Shown here: one piece after another, positions 25,146 to 33,273 of the stretch | How the letters are laid out: each line of letters starts with the position of its first letter | Position numbering within the stretch: position 1 is the first letter of the stretch | Assembly: GCF_035989285.1 (NCBI RefSeq) | Contig: NZ_CP108513.1 | Coordinates: 3,906,001 to 3,970,000, forward strand | Source: Streptomyces sp. NBC_01235 | GTDB lineage: Bacteria > Actinomycetota > Actinomycetes > Streptomycetales > Streptomycetaceae | DNA length: 64,000 nucleotides | Reading direction: 5' to 3' | Notes under the pieces: model-generated | The model's database searches: none | Told to the model about the DNA's origin: nothing | The model's input: the letters and a program-made list of their open reading frames with translations, nothing else | Program-made: the position numbers and the translations under genes

Positions 25146-27875
25146 TCAGCGATGGTCGCTCCCCGCCGACTGGGTGGCCGCCCGCCCCGCCTCGAGGCGG
25201 GCCACCGGGATCCGGAACGGGGAGCAGGAGACGTAGTCCAGGCCCACCTCGTGGAAGAAGTGCACCGACTCCGGGTCGCCGCCGTGTTCGCCGCAGACGC
25301 CGAGCTTCAGGTCGGGGCGGGTCCGGCGGCCCGCCTCGGCCGCCGCCTTGACCAGCGAGCCGACGCCGTCCCTGTCGATCGTCTCGAAGGGGCTGACGCC
25401 GAAGATGCCCTTCTCCAGGTACGCCGTGAAGAAGCTCGCCTCCACGTCGTCCCGGCTGAAGCCCCACACCGTCTGGGTGAGGTCGTTCGTGCCGAAGGAG
25501 AAGAACTCCGCCGCCTCCGCGATCTGGCCGGCGGTGAGGGCCGCCCGCGGCAGTTCGATCATCGTGCCGATCGCCAGCTTCAACTCGACTCCCGTCGCCG
25601 CCTCGACCTCCGCGACGACCTGGTCGGCCTCCTCGCGGACGATCTCCAGCTCCTGGACGGTGCCGACCAGCGGGATCATGATCTCGGCGCGCGGGTCGCC
25701 CTTGGCGTTCTTGCGCTCCGCCGCCGCCTCGGCGATGGCCCGGACCTGCATCGTGAACAGGCCCGGGATGACGAGGCCCAGGCGCACGCCGCGCAGGCCC
25801 AGCATCGGGTTCTGCTCGTGCAGGCGGTGGACCGCCTGGAGCAGGCGCAGGTCGTTCTCGTGGGACTCCTGACGGGACTCCGCCAGCGCCACCCGCACCG
25901 ACAGCTCGGTGATGTCGGGCAGGAACTCGTGCAGCGGCGGGTCCAGGAGACGGACCGTCACCGGGAGGCCGTCCATCGCCTCGAAGAGTTCGACGAAGTC
26001 CTTCTTCTGGAGCGGCAGGAGCTGCTTCAGCGACTCCTCGCGCTCTTCCTCCGTGTCCGCGAGGATCAGGCGCTCCACCAGCTCACGCCGGTCGCCGAGG
26101 AACATGTGCTCCGTGCGGCACAGGCCGATGCCCTGGGCCCCGAAGCGCCGGGCGCGCAGCGCGTCCTCGGCGTTGTCCGCGTTGGCGCGGACGCGCAGAC
26201 GGCGCTTGCGGTCGGCGAAGGCCATGATGCGGTGGACGGCCTCGACCAGCTCGTCGGCGTCGTCGGCGCCCGCGTGCATCCGGCCCTCGAAGTACTCCAC
26301 GACGGGGCTCGGCACCACCGGGACCTCGCCCAGGTAGACCTTGCCGCTCGACCCGTCGATGGAGATGACGTCGCCCTCCTCCACCACATGGCCGCCCGGC
26401 ACCGTCATCCGGCGGCGCTTGGTGTCGACCTCGATCTCCTCCGCGCCGCAGACACAGGTCTTGCCCATGCCGCGCGCGACCACGGCCGCGTGGGAGGTCT
26501 TGCCGCCCCGGCTGGTCAGGATGCCCTCGGCCGCGATCATGCCGTCGAGGTCGTCGGGGTTGGTCTCACGGCGGACCAGGATGACCTTCTCGCCCGAGCG
26601 CGACCACTTCACGGCCGTGTACGAGTCGAACACCGCCTTGCCGACCGCCGCGCCCGGCGAGGCCGCGATGCCCCGGCCGACCTGCTCGGTCTTCGCGTGC
26701 TCGTCGAAGCGCGGGAACATCAGCTGGGCGAGCTGGGCGCCGTTGACGCGCTGGAGGGCTTCCGTCTCGTCGATCAGGCCCTGGTCGACGAGCTGGGTGG
26801 CGATACGGAAGGCCGCGCCCGCCGTGCGCTTGCCGACGCGCGTCTGGAGCATCCACAGCTGACCGCGCTCGATCGTGAACTCGATGTCGCAGAGGTCCTT
26901 GTAGTGGTTCTCCAGCGTCTCCATGATCTGCATCAGCTGGTCGTACGACTTCTTGTCGATCCGCTCCAGCTCCGCGAGCGGGACCGTGTTGCGGATGCCC
27001 GCGACCACGTCCTCGCCCTGGGCGTTCTGCAGGTAGTCGCCGTAGACGCCCTGGTGGCCGGAGGCGGGGTCACGGGTGAAGGCCACGCCCGTGCCCGAGT
27101 CGGGGCCGAGGTTGCCGAAGACCATCGAGCAGATGTTGACGGCCGTGCCCAGGTCACCCGGGATGCGCTCCTGGCGGCGGTACAGCTTGGCGCGGTCGCC
27201 GTTCCAGGAGTCGAAGACCGCCTTGATGGCGAGGTCCATCTGCTCGCGCGGGTCCTGCGGGAAGTCCCGGCCTGCCTCGGTCTTGACGATCTTCTTGAAG
27301 CGGGTGACCAGCTTCTTCAGGTCCGCCGCCTCCAGCTCGGTGTCGACGGTGACCTTCTTCGCCGTCTTCGCCGCTTCCAGGGCGTCCTCGAAGAGCTCGC
27401 CGTCGACGCCGAGGACGGTCTTGCCGAACATCTGGATCAGGCGGCGGTAGGAGTCCCACGCGAAGCGGTCGTCGCCGGCCTGCTTGGCCAGGCCCTGGAC
27501 CGACTTGTCGGAGAGGCCGATGTTCAGGACGGTGTCCATCATGCCGGGCATGGAGAACTTCGCGCCCGAGCGGACGGAGACGAGCAGGGGGTTGTCCGGC
27601 TGGCCGAGCTTCTTGCCCATCCGCTCTTCCAGGGCGTCGAGGTGCGCACTCACCTCGTCACGCAGTGCCGTCGGCTCCTCGCCGCTGTCGAGGTAGACCT
27701 TGCAGGCCTCGGTGGTGATGGTGAAGCCCGGAGGGACGGGAAGGCCCAGGTTGGTCATCTCGGCGAGGTTGGCGCCCTTGCCACCGAGGAGGTCCTTGAG
27801 GTCCTTGTTGCCCTCGGTGAAGTCGTAAACGAACTTCACTCCGTGGCCTACGTGGGGATCTTTGTTTTCCGACAC
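25146..27875 (-). CDS. ppdK: Pyruvate, phosphate dikinase
   Basis: A 909-residue cytoplasmic enzyme interconverting pyruvate, ATP and phosphate with phosphoenolpyruvate, AMP and diphosphate. The N-terminal ATP-grasp part begins KFVYDFTEGNKDLKDLLGGK. The swivelling domain has the phospho-His motif GGKTSHAAVVARGMGK. The C-terminal PEP/pyruvate barrel has FSFGTNDLTQTVWGFSRDD and the catalytic Cys in GVCGEHGGDP. The GTG start at 27875 has GAGGAG nine bases upstream. Length is normal. It is a single gene with its own terminator. Confidence 0.96.
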   Translation of the reverse strand: MSENKDPHVGHGVKFVYDFTEGNKDLKDLLGGKGANLAEMTNLGLPVPPGFTITTEACKVYLDSGEEPTALRDEVSAHLDALEERMGKKLGQPDNPLLVSVRSGAKFSMPGMMDTVLNIGLSDKSVQGLAKQAGDDRFAWDSYRRLIQMFGKTVLGVDGELFEDALEAAKTAKKVTVDTELEAADLKKLVTRFKKIVKTEAGRDFPQDPREQMDLAIKAVFDSWNGDRAKLYRRQERIPGDLGTAVNICSMVFGNLGPDSGTGVAFTRDPASGHQGVYGDYLQNAQGEDVVAGIRNTVPLAELERIDKKSYDQLMQIMETLENHYKDLCDIEFTIERGQLWMLQTRVGKRTAGAAFRIATQLVDQGLIDETEALQRVNGAQLAQLMFPRFDEHAKTEQVGRGIAASPGAAVGKAVFDSYTAVKWSRSGEKVILVRRETNPDDLDGMIAAEGILTSRGGKTSHAAVVARGMGKTCVCGAEEIEVDTKRRRMTVPGGHVVEEGDVISIDGSSGKVYLGEVPVVPSPVVEYFEGRMHAGADDADELVEAVHRIMAFADRKRRLRVRANADNAEDALRARRFGAQGIGLCRTEHMFLGDRRELVERLILADTEEEREESLKQLLPLQKKDFVELFEAMDGLPVTVRLLDPPLHEFLPDITELSVRVALAESRQESHENDLRLLQAVHRLHEQNPMLGLRGVRLGLVIPGLFTMQVRAIAEAAAERKNAKGDPRAEIMIPLVGTVQELEIVREEADQVVAEVEAATGVELKLAIGTMIELPRAALTAGQIAEAAEFFSFGTNDLTQTVWGFSRDDVEASFFTAYLEKGIFGVSPFETIDRDGVGSLVKAAAEAGRRTRPDLKLGVCGEHGGDPESVHFFHEVGLDYVSCSPFRIPVARLEAGRAATQSAGSDHR

Positions 27876-28079
27876 GGGTCTCGACTCCTCGAGGACGCGG
27901 TGGCTGCCCTGACGGCCAGGAACATACCCAGATCGAAGGCGTCTGGGTACGTCTACTCGCGCGTCATGTGCTCGTAACCAGTCGTCCGCCAGCGGATCGA
28001 AAGTCAAGGCTTGGCAAGCCCAGGGCAGCGGATGTTTTCACTTCTTGAACGCGAGCACCTCCCACGGAACCCATATTGC

Positions 28080-28192
28080 GCTCAGATGAGCGTCGCACAG
28101 CACGATTGATTTCGATCGATGAACGATCAAGGGGTGGCACTGAGTGCCACCCCTTGGAGAAGTGCAGTAACCCATGATCCGCTCATCTGAGC
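28080..28192. repeat. Nested palindromic element with 13-bp inverted ends
   Basis: GCTCAGATGAGCG at 28080-28092 is matched by its exact reverse complement at 28180-28192. Each arm is itself a palindrome (GCTCA-N2-TGAGC). The 113-bp element encloses the 13-bp-stem hairpin at 28128-28156. No target-site duplication is seen at its edges. It could be a regulator's paired operator or a small miniature element. The rest of the 448-bp ppdK-ROK gap shows no gene. Confidence 0.6.
28128..28156 (-). terminator. Perfect 13-bp hairpin downstream of the ROK regulator
   Basis: CAAGGGGTGGCAC (28128-28140), a 3-base loop and its exact complement (28144-28156) form a very stable stem. It lies 167 bases past the ROK gene stop and would end its transcript before the ppdK promoter. 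Confidence 0.65.
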
Positions 28193-28323
28193 ACTACCCC
28201 CCTCAGGGGTGGCGAGAATCACGCCTCGGTCGGCACGCCGATTTCACCATGCGGACGCGCATCCGGACGGAACGCGGAACCGAAACACGCCCGTCACGAG
28301 CGTCGCCCTCACACGAGCGTCCC

Positions 28324-29544
28324 TCACACCCCCAGCGCCAGCAACCGCTCCTCCACCCGCTCCGGCGCGTACAGGTGCTCCACGACCAGCGCACCCGCTC
28401 CCACCAGGCCCGCACGCTCCCCCAGCCGCGAGGTCACGACGTCCAGACGAGCCGTGGAGCGGGGCAGCGCGCGCTGGTAGAGCAGCTCACGCACGCCCGT
28501 GAGGAAGGCGGTTCCGGCCAGATCCCCGGCGATCATCAGGACCCCCGGGTTCAGCAGCGTCACGACCGTCGCCAGTACGTCCCCGACCCGGCGCCCCGCC
28601 TCCCGGGCCAGCGCCGCCGCCTCGGGGTGCCCGGCGCCGAGCAGGTCGCGCACATCCGAGCCCGAGGACGCCGGTATGCCCGACTCCGCGAGCCGCCGCG
28701 CCACGGCGCCACCGCTGGCGACGGCCGCGAGACAGCCGTAGGAGCCGCAGCGGCACAGCGCCTCCGCGCCCACCCGGATGTGCCCGATGTCCCCGGCGCC
28801 GCCGTCGACGCCCCGGAAGATCGAGCCGTCGACCACGACGCCGGCACCGATGCCCGTGGACACCTTGACCAGCACGAACGCCGAGCAGTCGGGGTATGCG
28901 GTGCGCTGTTCGCCGTACGCCATGAGGTTCGCGTCGTTGTCGACGAGCACCGGGACCGCGGGCGCCCCGGTGCGTTCCGTGAACGCTCTCGCGAGGCGGC
29001 CCCTTATGTCGTAGCCGTCCCAGCCGGGCATGATCGGCGGCTGGACGACCCGGCCGGTCTCGCTGTCGACCGGGCCGGGGACGGCGAGCCCGATGCCGCA
29101 GACCTCGTCCGGCCGGTGGCCCGCCTTCTCCAGCAGTTCGGCGAACCAGCCGCCCAGGTCGCCGAGGACGGCGTCCGGGCCGTCCTCGATGACCAGGGTG
29201 CCGCCGTGCTCGGCCAGGATCTCGCCGGTCAGCGTCAGCACGGCCGCCCGCGCGTGCCGGGTGTCCAGGTCAGCGGCCAGGACGACCGCGTGGGCGTCGT
29301 CGAACTCCAGGGTGATCGAGGGGCGGCCGCCGAGCGGGGAGTCGACCGGGCCGCCGGCGCCCTCGCGCAGCCAGCCCGCGCGGAAGAGACGCTCCAGCCG
29401 CTGGCCCACGGTCGCCCGGGAGAGACCGGTGGCCTGCTGGAGGGCGCCGCGCGTGGTCGCCCGCCCGCTCCGCACCAGTTCGAGCAGATCTCCGGCGCTG
29501 GCCTGACTGCCCGCCCTGCCGGTCCGTCCCGGACGCCCGGTCAT
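28324..29544 (-). CDS. ROK-family transcriptional regulator
   Basis: A 406-residue sugar-responsive repressor type. A winged helix-turn-helix (TTRGALQQATGLSRATVGQR) at about residues 29-48 precedes a sugar-kinase-like ROK domain with VLAADLDTRHARAAVLTLTG, the ROK motif around GIGAGVVVDGSIFRG and the zinc cluster CRCGSYGCLAA. The usual final Glu of that cluster motif is Ala. The ATG start at 29544 has AAGGGGG at good spacing. It is divergent from two glycoside-hydrolase genes and probably controls them; a CTCAA-N14-TTGAG pair (29563-29586) lies in the shared 120-bp promoter region. Confidence 0.9.
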   Translation of the reverse strand: MTGRPGRTGRAGSQASAGDLLELVRSGRATTRGALQQATGLSRATVGQRLERLFRAGWLREGAGGPVDSPLGGRPSITLEFDDAHAVVLAADLDTRHARAAVLTLTGEILAEHGGTLVIEDGPDAVLGDLGGWFAELLEKAGHRPDEVCGIGLAVPGPVDSETGRVVQPPIMPGWDGYDIRGRLARAFTERTGAPAVPVLVDNDANLMAYGEQRTAYPDCSAFVLVKVSTGIGAGVVVDGSIFRGVDGGAGDIGHIRVGAEALCRCGSYGCLAAVASGGAVARRLAESGIPASSGSDVRDLLGAGHPEAAALAREAGRRVGDVLATVVTLLNPGVLMIAGDLAGTAFLTGVRELLYQRALPRSTARLDVVTSRLGERAGLVGAGALVVEHLYAPERVEERLLALGV

Positions 29545-29664
29545 GCGCACCCCCTTGTGTTTCTCAAGCCTGCATTACATATTGAGTTTTGCGTGTTAAA
29601 TAGACGTAACCCTACGGTAGCCACTGCCGAACCAGTCGGCCTTGTCGTCTTCGGGGAGCCCCGA

Positions 29665-31152
29665 GTGGATCGCACCGCCCAGCTCATCGCCCGCCCGGCG
29701 GAGTACGCCGTTGCATACGATCCGGCGGCTCCGCCGTACCTCGAGGCTCCGCACCTCAGGGCGCTGCACGCCGGGGCGGTGGACGTGCTGGAGAGCAACT
29801 GGACAGGGACGTCGACGGTTCCCTCACGGGGTCTGTACCCGCACCAGTGGTCCTGGGACTCCGCCTTCGTCGCGATCGGGCTGCGGCACGTCTCGCCGCG
29901 CCGGGCACAGACGGAGCTGGAGACGCTGCTGGCCGCCCAGTGGGGTGACGGGCGTGTCCCGCACATCGTCTTCAACCCCTCCGTGCCGCTCGACGCGTAC
30001 TTTCCGAGCCCCGACTTCTGGCGCTCCTCGACCGCGGGGCGCGCTGCGGGCGCCCCGCGCACCGTACAGACCTCCGGCATCGTGCAGCCACCGGTGCACG
30101 CGCTCGCGGCCTGGCTGGTGCACCGTGCCGACCCGGGGCTCTCCCGCGCGCGCGGCTTCCTCGCCCGGGTCTACCCGCGGCTGGCGGCCTGGCACCGGTA
30201 TCTGCTGCACCGGCGGGACCTCGGCGGGGGCGGGCTCGTGTCGGTCGTCCACCCGTGGGAGCAGGGCATGGACAACGCGCCGAGCTGGGACGCGCCGCTC
30301 GCCCGGGTCACCCCGGCCCCGGCCCGCTCCTTCCGGCGCGCCGACCTCGACCACGGCGCGGCCGAGGACCGTCCGACGGACCTGGACTACGGGCGGTACG
30401 TACGGCTGGCCACGGAGTACCGGGACGGGGGCTATGCCGACGGCGGCGGGGAGTTCGCCGTCGAGGACCCCTCCTTCAACGCGCTGCTCATCGCCTCCGA
30501 ACACGCCCTCGCGCGCATCGCGCAGGAGCTGGGCGCGCCGGGCACGGCCCGCCACGCGCGCGCGGAGCGGCTGACGGCGGCGCTCGTGGAGCGGCTGTGG
30601 GACCCGGCGGAGGGCATGTTCTTCTGCCGGGACGTCGGGGCCGGGAGGGATGCGCGGAACATCCCGGACTCGCGGGGCGCGCGAGGCGCGCGAGGCGCGC
30701 GGGACGCGCGGGACGGGGAGCTGATCCGCGAGCGCGGCGTCTCCGGTCTCGTCCCTCTCCTCCTGCCAGGGCTGCCGCGCGAGGTGGTGACGGCCGTCGT
30801 ACGAACGTTGCGCGGCCCGCACTTCGGGCTCGGCACGACCACCCGCCTCGTCCCCAGCTACGACCTGCTCGGCGAGGCCTTCGACCCGCACCGCTACTGG
30901 CGCGGCCCGGCCTGGTTCAACACCAGCTGGCTGCTGGAGCGGGGCCTGCGACTGCACGGCGGTCAGGCCGACGCGGACGCCCTGCGCGGGGCCGTGCTGG
31001 ACATCGCGGCCGGCTCGGACTTCGCGGAGTACGTCGACCCGTACACCGGCGAGGCCTGCGGCGCGACCGGCTTCAGCTGGACCGCCGCGCTCACGCTCGA
31101 CCTGCTGCACCGAAGCGAAGCGATCGTTCTCAAGGGAGGGGACCGGGGATGA
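29665..31152 (+). CDS. MGH1-like (GH63-type) glycoside hydrolase
   Basis: A 495-residue (alpha/alpha)6-barrel enzyme with the pattern SRGLYPHQWSWDSAFVAIGL near residue 55, HPWEQGMDNAPSWD in the middle and YWRGPAWFNTSWLLERGL near the C-terminus. These are features of mannosylglycerate hydrolase/trehalase-like and debranching GH63 relatives, with acidic residues in WDSAF and GMDN as candidate catalytic groups. The GTG start at 29665 has GGGGAG just before it. It overlaps the next gene (ATGA) and is divergent from the ROK regulator, so it likely degrades an alpha-linked oligosaccharide. A GARGARGARDARD repeat in the middle is unusual. Confidence 0.82.
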   Translation: MDRTAQLIARPAEYAVAYDPAAPPYLEAPHLRALHAGAVDVLESNWTGTSTVPSRGLYPHQWSWDSAFVAIGLRHVSPRRAQTELETLLAAQWGDGRVPHIVFNPSVPLDAYFPSPDFWRSSTAGRAAGAPRTVQTSGIVQPPVHALAAWLVHRADPGLSRARGFLARVYPRLAAWHRYLLHRRDLGGGGLVSVVHPWEQGMDNAPSWDAPLARVTPAPARSFRRADLDHGAAEDRPTDLDYGRYVRLATEYRDGGYADGGGEFAVEDPSFNALLIASEHALARIAQELGAPGTARHARAERLTAALVERLWDPAEGMFFCRDVGAGRDARNIPDSRGARGARGARDARDGELIRERGVSGLVPLLLPGLPREVVTAVVRTLRGPHFGLGTTTRLVPSYDLLGEAFDPHRYWRGPAWFNTSWLLERGLRLHGGQADADALRGAVLDIAAGSDFAEYVDPYTGEACGATGFSWTAALTLDLLHRSEAIVLKGGDRG

Positions 31153-33098
31153 CGGACCGGCATCATCTGCTCGTGTACGGCGGGACGTTCGCGGCCGTGG
31201 GCGACCGCGGGGACATCAGCGGCGTACGGGGCTCCGGCGCGGCCTCCGGATCTCCGGAGGGTTTGTTCGTCCGGGACGCCCGGCATCTCAGCCGCTGGCA
31301 GCTGACGGTCGACGGCGCCGTACCGGAGACGCTCGCGCCGGTCGCGGACGGGGACACCACGCGGTGCGTGCTCGTGCCGCGCGGCGGTCGCAACGAGCCG
31401 CCGTCCTGCACGCTGTTCCGGGAACAGGCGGTCGGCGACAGCTCGTTCGTGGAGTCGCTGCGGATCGTCAGCAACCGCCCGGTGCCGACGACGGTCCGGC
31501 TCGCGGTCACCGCCGACGCCGACTTCACCGACCAGTTCGAACTCCGCTCCGACCACCGCACGTACGCGAAGACCGGAGTCGTCCGCCGCCGCCAGGTCCT
31601 GGACGACGGCGTGGAGTTCACCTACCAGCGCGGTGAGTGGAGGTCCCGCACGACGGTGACGGCCGAGCCCGCGCCGGACGGCATCGAGGAGACCGGCACC
31701 GGAGCCCGTCGGCTGGTGTGGAAGCTGGAGCTGGAGCCGCACGGCTCCGCTGAACTGACCCTGCGGGTGATGGCCCGGCCGCACGGCGAGAAGCGGGCCC
31801 TGCGGGTGCCCCGCTCCCCGGCCGCGGTGGCCGGACAACTCCGCGCGCAGGAGGGCGAGTTCATGGAGGGCGTGGCCTTCCCGACCGGCTGGCCCGAGCT
31901 GGCCGCCGCCTGCGCCCGCGGACTCGCGGACCTGGCCGCGCTCCAGGTCCAGGCGACGGGCCCGGACGGCGAGGAGCTGCGCGTCCCGGCGGCGGGCGCC
32001 CCCTGGTTCCTGACCCTGCTGGGCCGCGACGCCCTCCTCACCTCGCTGTTCGCCCTCCCCTACCGCCCGCGCCCGGCCGCCGCAACGCTGCTGGCGCTCG
32101 CCGCCGGGCAGGCGACCGAGACCGGCCGGGACTCGGTGTCCCAGCCCGGCAAGATCGTGCACGAGGTGCGGCACGGCGAACTGGCCCACTTCGGGCAGGT
32201 CCCGTTCGGCCGCTACTACGGGTCGGTGGACGCCACCCCGCTGTTCCTCATCCTCCTCGGCGCGTACGTCGAGCAGACCGGCGACGCGGCGACGGCCCGC
32301 CGTCTGGAGCCCAACGCCCGGGCGGCGGTCGGCTGGATGCTGGACCACGGCGGGCTCGCCTCTCGCGGCTACCTGGTCTACCGCGCCGACCAGGGCGGTC
32401 TCGCCAACCAGAACTGGAAGGACTCCCCCGGCGCCATCTGCTCCGCGGACGGCACCCGCGCGACCGGGGCGGTGATGGCGGCGGGGGCCCAGGGGTACGC
32501 GTACGACGCGCTGCGCCGTACGGCGTGGGTGGCGCGCACGGTGTGGCAGGACGAGAAGTACGCGGCCCTGCTGGAACAGGCCGCCGCCGACCTGCGGGAC
32601 CGTTTCCAGCGGGACTTCTGGATGCCGGACCGCTCCTTCCCGGCGCTCGCGCTGGACGGCGAGGGCCGCCAGGTCGACGCGCTCGCCTCGGACGCCGGAC
32701 ATCTGCTCTGGTCGGGCCTGCTGGACAAGGAGTACGGCGAGGCCGTGGGCCGGCGTCTCCTCGAACCGGACTTCTTCTCCGGCTGGGGCGTGCGCACGCT
32801 GGCGGCCGGGCAGCCGGCCTACCACCCGCTCTCCTACCACCGCGGTTCGGTCTGGCCGCACGACAACGCGCTGATCACGCTGGGGCTCGCCCGCTACAGC
32901 CTGCACGACGAGGCCCGTACGGTCGCCCACGCGCTGGTCGACGCCGCGGCCGCGACCGGTCACCGGCTCCCCGAGGTCCTCGCGGGCTACGGCCGCGACA
33001 CCCACGCTGAGCCGGTGCCGTACCCGCACGCGTGCGTACGGGAGTCGCGGTCGGCGGCGGCCCCGTTGGCGCTGCTCACGGCGGTCGGGGGCGCGTAA
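31149..33098 (+). CDS. Glycogen-debranching-type amylo-alpha-1,6-glucosidase
   Basis: A 649-residue protein with the N-terminal beta-sandwich of glycogen debranching enzymes (SPEGLFVRDARHLSRWQLTV) and a C-terminal (alpha/alpha)6 catalytic barrel (PWFLTLLGRDALLTSLFALP, NQNWKDSPGAIC, SVWPHDNALITLGLARY). It probably acts on alpha-1,6 or related branch linkages of an alpha-glucan, with the overlapping upstream hydrolase. The ATGA overlap fixes the start. Confidence 0.87.
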   Translation: MTDRHHLLVYGGTFAAVGDRGDISGVRGSGAASGSPEGLFVRDARHLSRWQLTVDGAVPETLAPVADGDTTRCVLVPRGGRNEPPSCTLFREQAVGDSSFVESLRIVSNRPVPTTVRLAVTADADFTDQFELRSDHRTYAKTGVVRRRQVLDDGVEFTYQRGEWRSRTTVTAEPAPDGIEETGTGARRLVWKLELEPHGSAELTLRVMARPHGEKRALRVPRSPAAVAGQLRAQEGEFMEGVAFPTGWPELAAACARGLADLAALQVQATGPDGEELRVPAAGAPWFLTLLGRDALLTSLFALPYRPRPAAATLLALAAGQATETGRDSVSQPGKIVHEVRHGELAHFGQVPFGRYYGSVDATPLFLILLGAYVEQTGDAATARRLEPNARAAVGWMLDHGGLASRGYLVYRADQGGLANQNWKDSPGAICSADGTRATGAVMAAGAQGYAYDALRRTAWVARTVWQDEKYAALLEQAAADLRDRFQRDFWMPDRSFPALALDGEGRQVDALASDAGHLLWSGLLDKEYGEAVGRRLLEPDFFSGWGVRTLAAGQPAYHPLSYHRGSVWPHDNALITLGLARYSLHDEARTVAHALVDAAAATGHRLPEVLAGYGRDTHAEPVPYPHACVRESRSAAAPLALLTAVGGA

Positions 33099-33273
33099 CC
33101 TTCGCCCGTCTCGGGGCCTGGTCCGGCTGCTTGGCGTGGCGTTTGCGTGGTGTTTGCCGAGCGCTGGCCGAGGGGGCTGAACACGGGCCGAGGGCAGGAC
33201 GTACGAAACTGTGGCGGATCCGGCCCACTGCGGATCCGCCGAACCGCCGGGCTTCGTACGGAAGGACCCTCGG

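Noticed and set aside
25152..27977. 941-codon plus-strand frame opposite ppdK
   Set aside because: Shadow of ppdK; runs such as LRVRREEARLHVV and absence of any domain show it is not a gene.
28080..28192. Insertion sequence or transposon
   Set aside because: No transposase frame and no flanking target duplication; kept only as a palindromic element.
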